Source: Desulfobacteraceae bacterium (GTDB lineage: Bacteria > Desulfobacterota > Desulfobacteria > Desulfobacterales > Desulfobacteraceae). Taken from it: a stretch of DNA of 51,874 nt. Location of the stretch: positions 1 through 51,874 of the forward strand of contig JADGEQ010000047.1 in NCBI GenBank assembly GCA_016744295.1. The letters are read 5' to 3'. The translations under genes and the position numbers were made by a program. Shown piece by piece: positions 33,855-43,573 of the stretch. Within the stretch, counting starts at the first letter, position 1. The number at the start of each line of letters is the position of its first letter. A model generated the notes under the pieces. That model had not been told where the DNA came from, searched no databases, and saw only the letters and a list, made by a program, of their open reading frames with translations.

Positions 33855-36800
33855 ACAATCTTGGTTTATATGCTGTCCGCTACAAAGTTGTCACCCTGGT
33901 TTTCAGCGTCATTATTGCCCTTGGCGGAATATTCAGCTTTCTGCATATCGGACGCCTGGAAGACCCGGAATTTACCATCAAGGAAGCAGTGATCTATACC
34001 CATTACCCGGGTGCATCGGCAAAACAGGTCGAACTGGAGGTGACCGAACCCATTGAAACGGCCATCCAGCAGTTGAAACAGCTCAAGGAGGTTCGTTCCA
34101 TCTCCCGGGCCGGCATCTCCATCATTTTTGCGGAAACTCAAGAGATATACGACAAACATAATCTCCCCCAGGTGTGGGATGAGTTGCGCCGTAAGGTAGG
34201 TTCTGTCAACGGCCAACTGCCGTCAGGCTGTCAGATGCCAGTGGTCAATGATGATTTCGGCGATGTCTACGGGGTGCTTTTTGCCATCACCGGTGACGGA
34301 TACGACAAAATCCAGCTTAAGGCATATGCCGAGGATTTGCGCCGAGAACTGCTCACCTGCACCGATGTCGGCCGGATCGATTTTTGGGGCCTGCCCCGGG
34401 AAGCGGTTTTTATCGAGATTGATCGGGCCAAGCTAGCACAACTCGGCTTGAATCCCGAAATCATTTTTTCCACCCTCCGCAGGCAAAACAGTGTCACTCC
34501 GGCAGGGGCCGTGCAGGTAGGGTCGGAATACATTCCCTTTCGCATTACCGGGGATTACGACGCCATCAAAGATATCGGCAACCAGCTCATCAGCGGCTCC
34601 CAGGGGCGCATGATCCGATTGAAAGAAATTGCCCGCATTAAACATGACATTATCACACCGGCTTCGGAACTCATGCGCTATAACGGAAAAGATGCCGTGA
34701 CCCTGGGTATTTCAACAACATCCGGCGGCAATGTCATTGCCATGGGCGATTCCATTGACAAGCGTTTGCACGAACTTAAGGCGAACACGCCCCTTGGCAT
34801 AACCATCCATACCATCACCAGCCAATCCAAAATCGTGGAAAATTCTGTTGCAGGATTTGTCGCCAACCTGATCTCTGCGGTTGCCATTGTTATTTTGTTG
34901 CTGGTTATTTTCATGGGCTGGCGTGAAGGGCTGGTCATCGGTTTTGTGCTGATTCTCACCATTCTGGCGACCCTGCTGATCATGAAATCCCATGGAATCA
35001 CCTTGCAGCGAATCTCTCTGGGGGCGCTGATTATTGCCCTTGGCATGCTGGTGGACAACGCCATCGTTGTCACGGAAGGAATCATCATTAAACTGCGTCA
35101 GGGCATCGGCCGGGAACAAGCTGCTGATCAGTCGGTGAAAGAGACCATGTGGCCGCTGCTGGGAGCAACCATTATCGCCATCCTGGCCTTTGCAGCCATT
35201 TCCCTTTCCCAGGATATGACCGGGGAGTGGCTGGCCAGTCTGTTCCAGGTGATCTGCATCTCCTTGGGGCTGAGCTGGTTCTTTGCCATCACCCTAGCGC
35301 CCTGTCTTTGTGCCATGGTGCTGCCTGTTCCCAAAACCTGTGGGGAAAAAAATCACTCACAACGCTTTTTCAAGTATTACAAAAGCATTGTCGGCAAGGC
35401 CATTGATTACCGGTGGCTGACCCTGGCAGGGGTGATGGGACTTCTGGTCGTTGCCATGTGGGGCTTTGGTCATGTCAGGCAGGATTTCATGCCCGATATG
35501 AACCGCCCACAGCTTACCATTGATATCTGGATGCCCCAGGGAACACATATCAACAGCACGGCAAACCAGCTTGAACGGATCGAGCAGCACGTTGCCTCCC
35601 TTGTTGGGGTAGGTGATATTTCAAGCTTTGTGGGCCGGGGGCCTTTGCGGTTTCTTCTCACCTTTTCTCCAGAGATGCCGGACAATGCCTATGGACAACT
35701 GCTGGTGGATGTGGACGATTTTCACCGTATTCCGGAACTGAAAAAAAACATTCAGCAGTGGCTGGACCAGGAGGTACCCCAGGTCATAGGCAGTGTTGAT
35801 GCCTTTAAACTGGGTCCCGGGGGAGGAGCCGTGATCGCCCGTCTGAGCGGGCCGGAAACCCAAACCCTGCGTAGCCTTTCTATACAGGTGATGGAATTGA
35901 TGGCCCAAAATCCCAACAGCCGCAGTATTCGTACCGACTGGGGCAACCCGATCAAAGTCAGTGAGGTTGATTTTGCCGATCTCAGAGCACAGGGGCTGGG
36001 TATTTCCCGTCCTGAAATCGCCTCCTCCATTGCCATGAATTTTACCGGTTCCGTTGTCGGCCAATACAGACATAGGGACGATTTGCTGCCCATTATCCTG
36101 CAACCGCCAAAAGAACAGCGCGACACCATCGATGCCCTTGATGAGGTGCAGGTCTTCAGTCAGATGAAAAACAAATGGGTGCCGGTGCAGCAGGTAACCA
36201 ACGAAACAAGCATTGGGGCTGAGGACAGCATCATCCACCGTCTTAACCAGAAACGAACCCTGCGGATCTTCTGCAAACAACGGGAGGGAACCACCGACAC
36301 GCTCTTTCGCCAATTGTCCCCGATTATCGAGAAAAAATTAAAACTGCCTCCGGGCTACACCCTGGAATGGGGCGGCGAACACGAAGAGCAGGTTGAGGCC
36401 AATACCAAACTGATGTCCAATTTCCCCATTGCCTTTGCCGGGATGTTTCTGATCACCGTTCTTCTCTTTAACAGTCTGCGGTATCCTTTCATCATTTTCA
36501 TGGGACTGCCCCTGCTTGTTGTCGGGGTTGCCCCGGGCATGCTCATCGCGGACAAGGCATTCGGATTTATGGCCATGCTCGGTTTCTTAAGCCTGTTTGG
36601 CATGTTGATCAAAAACGAGATCGTCCTGCTGGATCAGATCAAGGTGGAACTGGCCGGCGGAAAAGAACCGTTTACGGCTGTGCTTGAATCTTCTGCCAGT
36701 CGTATCCGTCCGGTCACCATGGCAACCTTCACCACCGTGCTCGGCATGATTCCACTGCTGACAGACGCCTTTTTCAGCCCCATGGCCGCAACCATCATGG

Positions 36801-36898
36801 GGGGGTTAAGCTTTGCCACACTGCTCACCTTGTTTGTGGTGCCGGTATTTTTTTGCACGCTTTTTTCAATCCGAAGACCTGCTGCTAAACGTTTTTAA
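33851..36898 (+). CDS. RND-family efflux permease
   Basis: The protein has 1015 residues, full length for a hydrophobe/amphiphile exporter. It has the 12-helix duplicated layout with two large periplasmic loops. The N-terminus (YKVVTLVFSVIIALGGIFSFLHIGRLEDPEF) and TM4 (IALGMLVDNAIVVTEGI) are typical; where AcrB has two aspartates, TM4 has Asp-Asn, as in a common subgroup. TM10 retains the lysine (GMLIKNEIVLLDQI). The proton relay is therefore probably functional. Substrate range cannot be predicted. The gene overlaps the adaptor by 4 bases and precedes the TolC-like gene by 11 bases. Confidence 0.93.
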   Translation: MNNLGLYAVRYKVVTLVFSVIIALGGIFSFLHIGRLEDPEFTIKEAVIYTHYPGASAKQVELEVTEPIETAIQQLKQLKEVRSISRAGISIIFAETQEIYDKHNLPQVWDELRRKVGSVNGQLPSGCQMPVVNDDFGDVYGVLFAITGDGYDKIQLKAYAEDLRRELLTCTDVGRIDFWGLPREAVFIEIDRAKLAQLGLNPEIIFSTLRRQNSVTPAGAVQVGSEYIPFRITGDYDAIKDIGNQLISGSQGRMIRLKEIARIKHDIITPASELMRYNGKDAVTLGISTTSGGNVIAMGDSIDKRLHELKANTPLGITIHTITSQSKIVENSVAGFVANLISAVAIVILLLVIFMGWREGLVIGFVLILTILATLLIMKSHGITLQRISLGALIIALGMLVDNAIVVTEGIIIKLRQGIGREQAADQSVKETMWPLLGATIIAILAFAAISLSQDMTGEWLASLFQVICISLGLSWFFAITLAPCLCAMVLPVPKTCGEKNHSQRFFKYYKSIVGKAIDYRWLTLAGVMGLLVVAMWGFGHVRQDFMPDMNRPQLTIDIWMPQGTHINSTANQLERIEQHVASLVGVGDISSFVGRGPLRFLLTFSPEMPDNAYGQLLVDVDDFHRIPELKKNIQQWLDQEVPQVIGSVDAFKLGPGGGAVIARLSGPETQTLRSLSIQVMELMAQNPNSRSIRTDWGNPIKVSEVDFADLRAQGLGISRPEIASSIAMNFTGSVVGQYRHRDDLLPIILQPPKEQRDTIDALDEVQVFSQMKNKWVPVQQVTNETSIGAEDSIIHRLNQKRTLRIFCKQREGTTDTLFRQLSPIIEKKLKLPPGYTLEWGGEHEEQVEANTKLMSNFPIAFAGMFLITVLLFNSLRYPFIIFMGLPLLVVGVAPGMLIADKAFGFMAMLGFLSLFGMLIKNEIVLLDQIKVELAGGKEPFTAVLESSASRIRPVTMATFTTVLGMIPLLTDAFFSPMAATIMGGLSFATLLTLFVVPVFFCTLFSIRRPAAKRF

Positions 36899-36909
36899 GG
36901 AAAAATCAT

Positions 36910-38295
36910 ATGACTTCTTTTTTTCAATATTACCAAATCAAAATACCAGGGCTTCTCCTGTTGTTTTTCTTGTTGCCTCTCTTTTTTGAAGCCGACGCAA
37001 ATGCGGAGAAACCCGTACCGCTTTCCATGGATATCCCCCATGGCCGGTTGACCCTGGTCCAGGCACAACAGATGGCCCTGAAGGCCTCTCCCCGGGTTGC
37101 CGAAATGCTGGCCCGTATTCAAGAGGCCCAGGCTGTTTGCGAACAGGCACGGGCAAGCTTGTGGCCAACCTTGTCCGTTCATGCAGGTCACGACTGGCAG
37201 AATCTTTCCATGCAACCTGACTGGAGTCCCGAGGTACGGATGGACGAAAGCTTTAAACATTTCAATACAGGGGTTCAGTTAAACTGGCTGTTATTTGACG
37301 GGTTCAGCCGGCAGGCGTCCATTCTGGGGGCAAAGGCCGGAACACAGGCTGCCAAAGATGTTGCCAATGATGTTTGCCGCCTGCTTGCCGAATCGGTGGC
37401 CGGCGCATATTACCAGGCGCAACTGGCAGCCGAAGGCATGCAGATTGCCCGGCAAAACAGCCTGTTTAACCGCAATCTGGAACTGGATGCTGAAAAACGC
37501 AGCCGTGCAGGCGCAATTCCCCTGGCAGAGTATTTAAATTTCTCCGTCAAATCCCTGCAGGCGGAAAATAATTTTCTCAAAGCCAGGCGGTACTATTCAG
37601 TGGTTTGCATTATGCTGGCCAAACTATTGGCTTTACCGGAACCCCGGCTTGATCGGGAAATGTATCCAATGGAAGGAGAGCCCATCGAAACCCTGGCCAA
37701 ATTACCGCAGCTTAAGGATGAACTGGCCTATGCAATGACGCATCGACCGGACTTACACGCCCTTGACGCCACCGAGACGGCCCTGGTCCAGAAAAAACGG
37801 AGTGACAAGGGGCAGTACTACCCCAAAGTATATATCCACGGCAATTATGACTATGATCAATACAATAACTACGGAACCATTGATCAGGAAGAGCACGGCA
37901 GCGCAATTGGTCTGAGTTTGGACTGGGAACTGTTCAACGGCGGGCAGCGTTCGGCAAAAATAAGTGAAACCCAGGCCAAATTGATGCAGTTGAAAAGGCA
38001 AAGAGACCAAAAGATTCTGGAAATCCAGGCCGCCCTGGAACAAGCCTTGGTACGAGCGGATTCCACACGGGCCGTCTATCAACGTGAACGCTATACCCTG
38101 ACGCTGGTTCAGCAAATCCGTGACCATGTGGAACGATCCTACCGGGTGGGAACCACAACATTGACACGGCTCAACGAAGCCCAGACAGATTTGGTAACCA
38201 TCCAGGCGGCGGTGGCCACCAGCCGCATCACCTACCTGCAGCAACTGGAAAGCCTCAGGGCTGCCAGCGGCCGGATTCTGGAAGGAATACAATAA
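36910..38295 (+). CDS. TolC-family outer-membrane efflux protein
   Basis: The protein has 461 residues. A signal peptide (IPGLLLLFFLLPLFFEADANA) is followed by two repeated OEP halves, each with long alpha-helical hairpins (LVQAQQMALKASPRVAEMLARIQEAQAVCEQARASLWPTLSVHAGHDWQ; HRPDLHALDATETALVQKKRSDKGQYYPKVYIHGNYDY) and beta strands for the barrel (GVQLNWLLFDGFSR; GLSLDWELFNGGQR). It provides the outer-membrane duct for the upstream adaptor and pump. AAGGA precedes the ATG by ~8 bases. It closes the efflux operon; the next gene starts 85 bases later. Confidence 0.92.
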   Translation: MTSFFQYYQIKIPGLLLLFFLLPLFFEADANAEKPVPLSMDIPHGRLTLVQAQQMALKASPRVAEMLARIQEAQAVCEQARASLWPTLSVHAGHDWQNLSMQPDWSPEVRMDESFKHFNTGVQLNWLLFDGFSRQASILGAKAGTQAAKDVANDVCRLLAESVAGAYYQAQLAAEGMQIARQNSLFNRNLELDAEKRSRAGAIPLAEYLNFSVKSLQAENNFLKARRYYSVVCIMLAKLLALPEPRLDREMYPMEGEPIETLAKLPQLKDELAYAMTHRPDLHALDATETALVQKKRSDKGQYYPKVYIHGNYDYDQYNNYGTIDQEEHGSAIGLSLDWELFNGGQRSAKISETQAKLMQLKRQRDQKILEIQAALEQALVRADSTRAVYQRERYTLTLVQQIRDHVERSYRVGTTTLTRLNEAQTDLVTIQAAVATSRITYLQQLESLRAASGRILEGIQ

Positions 38296-38380
38296 AAGAA
38301 TCATGCTGCGAACAAGATTTATTAATCATGGCGGTATTAATTGCTCCTGCTTGATACCGCTTTAAAATTGGAGAAAACCT

Positions 38381-39001
38381 ATGAAAAGCAAACAAGAGAT
38401 ATTAAAGGAAAGCCAGACAAGAAAACATTGCAAGCAAAAACAGGGGCATAATGGACATGGACCCAGCAGTTTTTGGATGCACGACCCGGAATTTGTTTTT
38501 AATGAACTTGAAATTAAGAATGGGGACAGGGTTCTTGACCTGGGCTGCGGCGCAGGCGATTATTCGATTAAAGCATCCGGCATTGTGGGAAACTCGGGTA
38601 TTGTGGTTGCACTGGACCACTTGCCGTCCACCATCAATGCTCTAAGAGAATCAGCCAAATCCCAAGGGTTGACAAACATCAAACCCATGGTCGTAAATCT
38701 CCTTGATCCCCTGCCACTTGCGGACAATGATATGGATATCTGCCTGATATTTACTGTATTGCATATATTTGATATTCCAAAACAGGGTAGGCAAATATTT
38801 AAAGAGGTGGGGCGTATTTTAAAAACAGGCGGACACATGGCAATCATTGAGTGTAAAAAAGAAGAGATGCCCTTTGGCCCGCCCATGCATATGCGACTTT
38901 CCCCGGAGGATGTGGAATTGTCACTAAAGGATTCCGGGTTTAAAAAAACAGGGATTACCGATCTTGGATATAATTATCTGATTCAGTTTGTCCGGGAATA
39001 G
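38381..39001 (+). CDS. Class I SAM-dependent methyltransferase
   Basis: The protein has 206 residues. Motif I is RVLDLGCGAGDYSIKASGIVGNSGIVVALDH (SAM-binding glycine loop plus the acidic strand end), motif IV is DICLIFTVLHIF and motif post-I NLLDPLPLADNDMD. It is of the UbiE/Methyltransf_11 type. The N-terminus is rich in lysine and glutamine (KSKQEILKESQTRKHCKQKQGHNGHG). A GGAG precedes the ATG. The substrate is unknown; closeness to the efflux operon and to an AraC regulator and a second methyltransferase suggests modification of a metal(loid) or small molecule, but this is only contextual. Confidence 0.85.
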   Translation: MKSKQEILKESQTRKHCKQKQGHNGHGPSSFWMHDPEFVFNELEIKNGDRVLDLGCGAGDYSIKASGIVGNSGIVVALDHLPSTINALRESAKSQGLTNIKPMVVNLLDPLPLADNDMDICLIFTVLHIFDIPKQGRQIFKEVGRILKTGGHMAIIECKKEEMPFGPPMHMRLSPEDVELSLKDSGFKKTGITDLGYNYLIQFVRE

Positions 39002-39081
39002 GTATTGATACAGAACCATGGTTGCAATTATTTTTTCAAGAAAGCCCTTAAGTGGCTATAATTATGAAATAGAGAGAGGAA

Positions 39082-40086
39082 ATGCAGACAAAGAAAGATA
39101 ACAGGCTGTTTGATTTTGAAAACATCCCCGGGTGTTTTCAAAATGATATCCCCGGGTTTGAACAAAAGGTCCGACAGGAAATGAGTATCCGTCCCGGCCT
39201 TTGGTTGAGTAAAATGAATTTCTCTCCACAACAGGAGATTCATATGAGATATAAGAAAAAATATCCGGTTGTGGATTTTGGCTTTGTTTTCTCCGGGGAC
39301 ATAAAAAAAAATATTGGGAACAATTCTCCCAGCTTAAAAGAGCTGCACGTTAAAAGCGGCATTAGCGGTGTCCAATATGCAGGGGAACAGGAAGGACAAT
39401 TTACCATCAATTCTGAAAAAAAACAGCAGATACTCCACATCCATGCGAGTCTCCCGTTTCTGAAGGGACTGTTGAAAAATGAATATTCTATTTTACCATC
39501 TTACCTTAAATCACTTCTTAAAGATGGGGTACAAAATAATTTTTCCAGCAGTAACCCCATGTCACCTGACATACAGGCTGTGGTTTATCAGATCCTAAAC
39601 TCTTCAAGCAATGCGATCCCCTGGCATCTTTATCTTGAAGGTAAAATTCTGGAACTGCTTTCCCTGAATCTTGCCGCATTGAGCATCAACCAGACAAAAC
39701 CAGACGGTATTCTTCTGAGTCCTGAAGAAAAACAAAAAATTACAATGATAAAAGAAATCCTGGTCAAAGATTTATATTCCCCCCCCACCCTGCAACATCT
39801 TTCATCCACGGCAGGCCTAAGTGTCAATAAACTTCAGGCAGGATTCCGTGAGATTTACGGAAAAAGCGTATTTAATTATCTCAGGGAACATAAGATGCAA
39901 ACGGCAAGATTTCTTCTGGAAAAAAGCCAGACAAATGTCAGTGAAACAGCATGGCGGGTGGGTTATACCAATGTCAGTCATTTTGGCTCTGCCTTTAAAA
40001 AAAGATTTGGCATCCTGCCCAAGCAGTATTTAAGGGCGTCATTAAAAAATCAAAAGTCCTGGGCAGCAGTGAAAAATGAACTATAA
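39082..40086 (+). CDS. AraC-family transcriptional regulator (PchR-like layout)
   Basis: The protein has 334 residues. The C-terminal ~100 residues contain two helix-turn-helix units: LVKDLYSPPTLQHLSSTAGLSVNKLQAGFREIYGKSVFNYLREHKMQTARFLLEKSQTNVSETAWRVGYTNVSHFGSAFKKRFGILPKQYL, the AraC/XylS signature. The N-terminal ligand domain is not recognisable beyond a few beta strands, and its length resembles PchR-type regulators of iron uptake. AGAGAGG lies very close to the ATG. The last codons overlap the next methyltransferase start by 11 bases, so translation is coupled. Confidence 0.9.
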   Translation: MQTKKDNRLFDFENIPGCFQNDIPGFEQKVRQEMSIRPGLWLSKMNFSPQQEIHMRYKKKYPVVDFGFVFSGDIKKNIGNNSPSLKELHVKSGISGVQYAGEQEGQFTINSEKKQQILHIHASLPFLKGLLKNEYSILPSYLKSLLKDGVQNNFSSSNPMSPDIQAVVYQILNSSSNAIPWHLYLEGKILELLSLNLAALSINQTKPDGILLSPEEKQKITMIKEILVKDLYSPPTLQHLSSTAGLSVNKLQAGFREIYGKSVFNYLREHKMQTARFLLEKSQTNVSETAWRVGYTNVSHFGSAFKKRFGILPKQYLRASLKNQKSWAAVKNEL

Positions 40087-40696
40087 AACCAGGAAGGAAA
40101 ATTTATGGGCAGGAAAATTTGGTGATGAGTATGCTGCAAAGGCTCAACCGGATAAACTAACCTGGAATATTGCTTTATTTTCCAGGGTATTGAAGAATAT
40201 CTCAAAAATTACATCTGCCATTGAATTGGGAGCCGGCAGGGGGGATAATCTCCAGGCAATTGGAAAGATCATACCGGGCATAGACCTTTCCGCCGTGGAA
40301 ATAAATAATAAGGCGATCCATATTATCAATCAAATAGGGGGGATCAAAACCTACCCCATCTCCATTCTGGACTTCAGCCCTGGGAAAACCTGGGACTTTG
40401 TTCTTATCAAAGGTGTTTTAATTCATATTGATCCTGATGAACTCAAAAACGTATACAGAATTCTTTATAAAGCAAGCCGCTGTTACATATGCATTGTAGA
40501 GGACTCAGATATGCGGGAAGAAGGCAATCAGGACTTTGCCGAATCATTTTCATCCATGTTCAAAAATTTAAAAATTGTGGATTCCGGGCCGACATATGGT
40601 GAAACCAACGGGTCCAAAAATAATTGGTATGTATTTAAAAAAGCAGAGACGTATCAACTTAATTACCATTTGTCTCAATGGAATATGCCCCGGTAA
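40076..40696 (+). CDS. SAM-dependent methyltransferase with pseudaminic-acid-type N-terminus
   Basis: The protein has 206 residues. The opening TRKENLWAGKFGDEYAAK resembles the W-x-G-x-FG-x-x-Y opening of methyltransferases annotated as pseudaminic-acid-biosynthesis associated. Motif I is SAIELGAGRGDNLQAIGKIIPGIDLSAVEINNKA (EhGxGxG-like) and motif IV WDFVLIKGVLIHIDPDELKNVYRIL. The C-terminus is TYGETNGSKNNWYVFKKA, unlike the usual CEYNP-ending tail of that group. There are no sialic/pseudaminic acid genes nearby, so the group assignment says little about substrate. It overlaps the AraC gene by 11 bases. Confidence 0.8.
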   Translation: MNYKTRKENLWAGKFGDEYAAKAQPDKLTWNIALFSRVLKNISKITSAIELGAGRGDNLQAIGKIIPGIDLSAVEINNKAIHIINQIGGIKTYPISILDFSPGKTWDFVLIKGVLIHIDPDELKNVYRILYKASRCYICIVEDSDMREEGNQDFAESFSSMFKNLKIVDSGPTYGETNGSKNNWYVFKKAETYQLNYHLSQWNMPR

Positions 40697-40916
40697 TCCT
40701 CACACCTGCAAAAATTGCTGCTAACTACATCAGGGAGGCTGGAATGGAAAATCGGATCAGCCTTCTTGTCGGAAATTTCAACCAGGATTCCATCGGCTTG
40801 ACCAGGGATTTATAGCAGATGCAATGGTGGATGCAGGATTCAGATCCGTCAGGTCCCGCACCATCCCGACCTGTTCTGCATGGGAAACCATGGACATGGA
40901 TATCGCCCGAAAATAG
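40680..40916 (+). pseudogene. Decayed SAM methyltransferase remnant
   Basis: The frame ccg-gta-atc... reads PVILTPAKIAANYIREAG, then MENRISLLVGNFNQDSIG, the post-motif-I part of an O-methyltransferase (REAGMENRISLLVGNF), and ends in a stop. After a frame change the sequence reads MVDAGFRSVRSRTIPTCSAW and TMDMDIARK, which look like the C-terminal strand and tail of such an enzyme. The middle is missing. It follows the intact methyltransferase and starts at its stop codon, so this was probably a third methyltransferase gene that has decayed by deletion and frameshift. Confidence 0.55.
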
Positions 40917-40952
40917 CCAGAACAATCGTACCGTCCTCAATCTGCCGGATAG

Positions 40953-40992
40953 ACCCCGGTGGATCCATTTTTAAAAGAGATGTCACCGGGGT
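40953..40992. repeat. 9-bp inverted repeat before the flavodoxin gene
   Basis: ACCCCGGTG (40953-40961) and CACCGGGGT (40984-40992) are exact complements separated by 22 bases, ~100 bases before the flavodoxin gene. It lies in the gene-poor stretch 40917-41091. It could be a hairpin or operator, or a remnant of a coding region (an open frame through it was not recognised). Confidence 0.35.
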
Positions 40993-41091
40993 AAAATCTG
41001 TGTTGGGCCGGGCAGAAAAAGGGCCAGGCTTCTTGTATGATACAGATCATAGAGTATAGGAATTATAATCAAAGTAATTAGAAAGGACGCT

Positions 41092-41688
41092 ATGAAAATT
41101 TTAAATATTTATGCTTCACTGAACGGCCAGACAGAAAAAGTGGCCAGGGAAATCGAAAAAGCCTGCATTGAAAATGGGTGCATGGTGGCGACGATCAATG
41201 TTCGAGAGAGTGTTCAAGACCAAATGCAAGCAGTGGATCTGCTGAAGAGTGATATCACCTTTATCGGTTCGGGGGTATACACATGGCTGCCGGTAAAACA
41301 GATGCTCAAGTGGATTGAAATACAACTGGCATCCGCCAGGAACAACGGCCTGATACTTCCCGGTTCCCCCCGGATCCCAGGCAAATTTGCCTGCGTGTAC
41401 AGCACCTATGCAGGACCCCACACAGGTGAAGCAGAGGCAATACCGGCCATAAAGTATATGGGCCAGCTGTTCGACCACCTGGGGATAACAATTGCAGGCG
41501 AATGGGCCATCCCCGGGGCCTTCATACCCGAAAAAATGCAGGCCATGAACACCTCGGGCAGGCTTGGCAACATAGAGGGCCGTCCCAATGCCCATGACCT
41601 GAAAATGGTCCGGGAACAGACCCTAGGGCTTATCAAATCCCTGGAAGCCGGGGTGAAGGCAATAAAAATCATGGGGACCAATGCCTGA
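41092..41688 (+). CDS. Flavodoxin-family protein
   Basis: The protein has 198 residues. The flavin-phosphate loop is IYASLNGQTEKVAREI, near the N-terminus as in flavodoxins, and the second flavin loop includes GSGVYTWLPVKQM. The chain continues into YSTYAGPHTGEAEAIPAIKYMGQLFDHLGI, giving an FMN-binding alpha/beta fold. A role as electron carrier or FMN-dependent reductase is likely. AAGGA precedes the ATG. It is preceded by gene-poor sequence and followed by a terminator, so it is a single-gene unit. Confidence 0.85.
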   Translation: MKILNIYASLNGQTEKVAREIEKACIENGCMVATINVRESVQDQMQAVDLLKSDITFIGSGVYTWLPVKQMLKWIEIQLASARNNGLILPGSPRIPGKFACVYSTYAGPHTGEAEAIPAIKYMGQLFDHLGITIAGEWAIPGAFIPEKMQAMNTSGRLGNIEGRPNAHDLKMVREQTLGLIKSLEAGVKAIKIMGTNA

Positions 41689-41725
41689 TAAGGTCCCCTA
41701 TCCTTCTGCCCCCCCCCAAAAAAAG

Positions 41726-41767
41726 CCTTTACACTTTGGAATGAAAACCCGGGGGTAAAGGTTTTTT
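41726..41767 (+). terminator. Intrinsic terminator after the flavodoxin gene
   Basis: CCTTTAC (41726-41732) pairs with GTAAAGG (41755-41761) and is followed by six T residues (41762-41767). It starts 37 bases past the flavodoxin stop and ends ~25 bases before the cyclase start, so the two genes are separate transcripts. Confidence 0.75.
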
Positions 41768-41792
41768 ATATACAATAAGGTTGTTAAGAAAC

Positions 41793-43355
41793 ATGAGAAA
41801 AATCGGCATATTAGTAGGATTGGGAAACATGTTGGGGGCTTTTGCCACTTATTTTTATTTTAAATGTTTCGTTTTCTCGAACCATGATAATCAAAATATC
41901 CCGGAATATTATGACATCCTATTTTTCCTGGCAGTCTTGGTAATACTGGCCTCTCTGGGCTTTGCTATATTTAAAAAAAAGGCGGTCAAAACCTTTTATG
42001 CGGTGGCCACCGGCAGGCAAAACATATCCGAGTTTGATCCTTTTATGATTCATCATCTTCAAAGAGGAGCCCTCCTGCACCCAATGGTTATAACCATGGT
42101 ATCCTTTTTGGTATGGGTTCTGGCCGGTTTTATTTTCGGATTTCTGAAACCTTTAATCACGGCCAATTATTTCAATCTAACAGGCCTAGATCTGCTGTAC
42201 CACCTGAGGCGATTTCTGGGAATCATCCTTCTTGGCGGCGGGGTGACCTGCCTGACCCTTTTTTTTATTCTGGAAAACGTCTGGCGCCCCCACATCCCAA
42301 AGTTTTTTCCCGAAGGCCATTTAAACCAGGTTAAACATATTTTTAAAATCAGTATCAAAAAACGGTTTATAGTGGCAACCATGGGGAGTGTTTTAATTCC
42401 GCTGTCGATCATGGTAACCACAATTGTTTCACATATTCAACAGCTCCACCTGGCCGATGCGCTGACCCGGAGCCGGCTGATCTCTTCACTTTATTGGGAG
42501 TTGTTGTTTATTTCCCTGAATTCGGTGACCATTACATTGATCCTGACCTATTTTTTATCAAAAAGTATCTCAACGCCCCTGCTAGAGATCAAAAAAGCCA
42601 TCAAGGCCTTGAAAAATAATAACTTTGATACCCGGGTGGAAATCATGTCCAATGATGAGCTGGGCGATGTATCCCAGGGGATAAATGCCATGATTGAATG
42701 CCAGGGTGAAAACTGCCGGGTAAAAGATTGCCTTTGCAGATACATGGGTAAAGAAATCCGGGATAAAATCATGTCGCGGCCCACCATGGAAGGCGAGATG
42801 AAGCGGGTTACCCTGCTCTTTGCCGATCTGAGAAACTTTACAGGCCTGGTGGAAAAAAATCATCCCAGGCAGGTGGTAAAAATTTTAAACCAATATCTTA
42901 ATGAAATGACCCTGGCGGTAGAGAAACACAATGGGCTTGTTCTCCAGTACGTGGGGGATGAGGTTGAGGCTGTTTTCGGAATGTCCGGCGGGTCTGAGGA
43001 TCATCCGGATATGGCGGTTCAGGCTGCCCTGGCAATGAGAACCCGACTGGCATTGCTAAATAGAACCCTTGAAAAGCAAGGGCTTAAACCATTGGCCCAC
43101 GGCATTGGAATCCATACCGGAGCCGTTCTCGCCGGGAATATCGGCAGCAAGGAAAGAATGTCCTATGCCCTGGTGGGAAATACGGTGAATACAGCTTCCC
43201 GCCTGGAAGGGCTGACAAAAACACATAATTTGGATATTATTATAAGCCAGACCACCCATAGTTTATTAACAGGCTCCTATGTCACAAAACAGCTTGGGCC
43301 TGTCAGGGTAAAAGGCAAGGATGACAACTTGATTGTTTATACCCTTTTGTCCTAG
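41793..43355 (+). CDS. Membrane adenylate/guanylate cyclase (class III) with HAMP domain, second copy
   Basis: The protein has 520 residues. N-terminal ~240 residues contain about six hydrophobic helices, followed by a HAMP domain (FLSKSISTPLLEIKKAIKALKNNNFDTRVEIMSNDELGDVSQGINAMI) and the cyclase domain: LLFADLRNFTGLVE and YVGDEVEAVFG carry the two metal aspartates; GNTVNTASRLEG the Asn/Arg. Domain order matches the protein at 17892-19502. Between HAMP and catalytic domain sits a short C-x5-C-x-C stretch (GENCRVKDCLCRYMG), which is not seen in the paralogue. ATG at 41793 chosen over TTG at 41781 because AAGG (41777-41780) is adjacent to the TTG. Confidence 0.88.
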   Translation: MRKIGILVGLGNMLGAFATYFYFKCFVFSNHDNQNIPEYYDILFFLAVLVILASLGFAIFKKKAVKTFYAVATGRQNISEFDPFMIHHLQRGALLHPMVITMVSFLVWVLAGFIFGFLKPLITANYFNLTGLDLLYHLRRFLGIILLGGGVTCLTLFFILENVWRPHIPKFFPEGHLNQVKHIFKISIKKRFIVATMGSVLIPLSIMVTTIVSHIQQLHLADALTRSRLISSLYWELLFISLNSVTITLILTYFLSKSISTPLLEIKKAIKALKNNNFDTRVEIMSNDELGDVSQGINAMIECQGENCRVKDCLCRYMGKEIRDKIMSRPTMEGEMKRVTLLFADLRNFTGLVEKNHPRQVVKILNQYLNEMTLAVEKHNGLVLQYVGDEVEAVFGMSGGSEDHPDMAVQAALAMRTRLALLNRTLEKQGLKPLAHGIGIHTGAVLAGNIGSKERMSYALVGNTVNTASRLEGLTKTHNLDIIISQTTHSLLTGSYVTKQLGPVRVKGKDDNLIVYTLLS

Positions 43356-43573
43356 TAAAGGACTTCCTCCTCTCCCGTCTGTTTGTAATCAATTCCATTG
43401 TGTCTGATGGATGTTTTCAGGATGGCGGTTATTCTCATATGGCCCCCGGACAATCCCCCCGGGGCAAAAAGAAATTCGCCAGGGGTAGAACGAAAATCCC
43501 ATGCAGGTTATTTCATCTGACATAAGATTTTATTTTCCAGGCCAATTAGCCCGGAGTTGAAAGGAGAAACACA

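Noticed and set aside
40725..40940. A 71-codon minus-strand frame before the flavodoxin gene.
   Set aside because: The opposite strand carries recognisable methyltransferase fragments; the minus-strand translation has no features.
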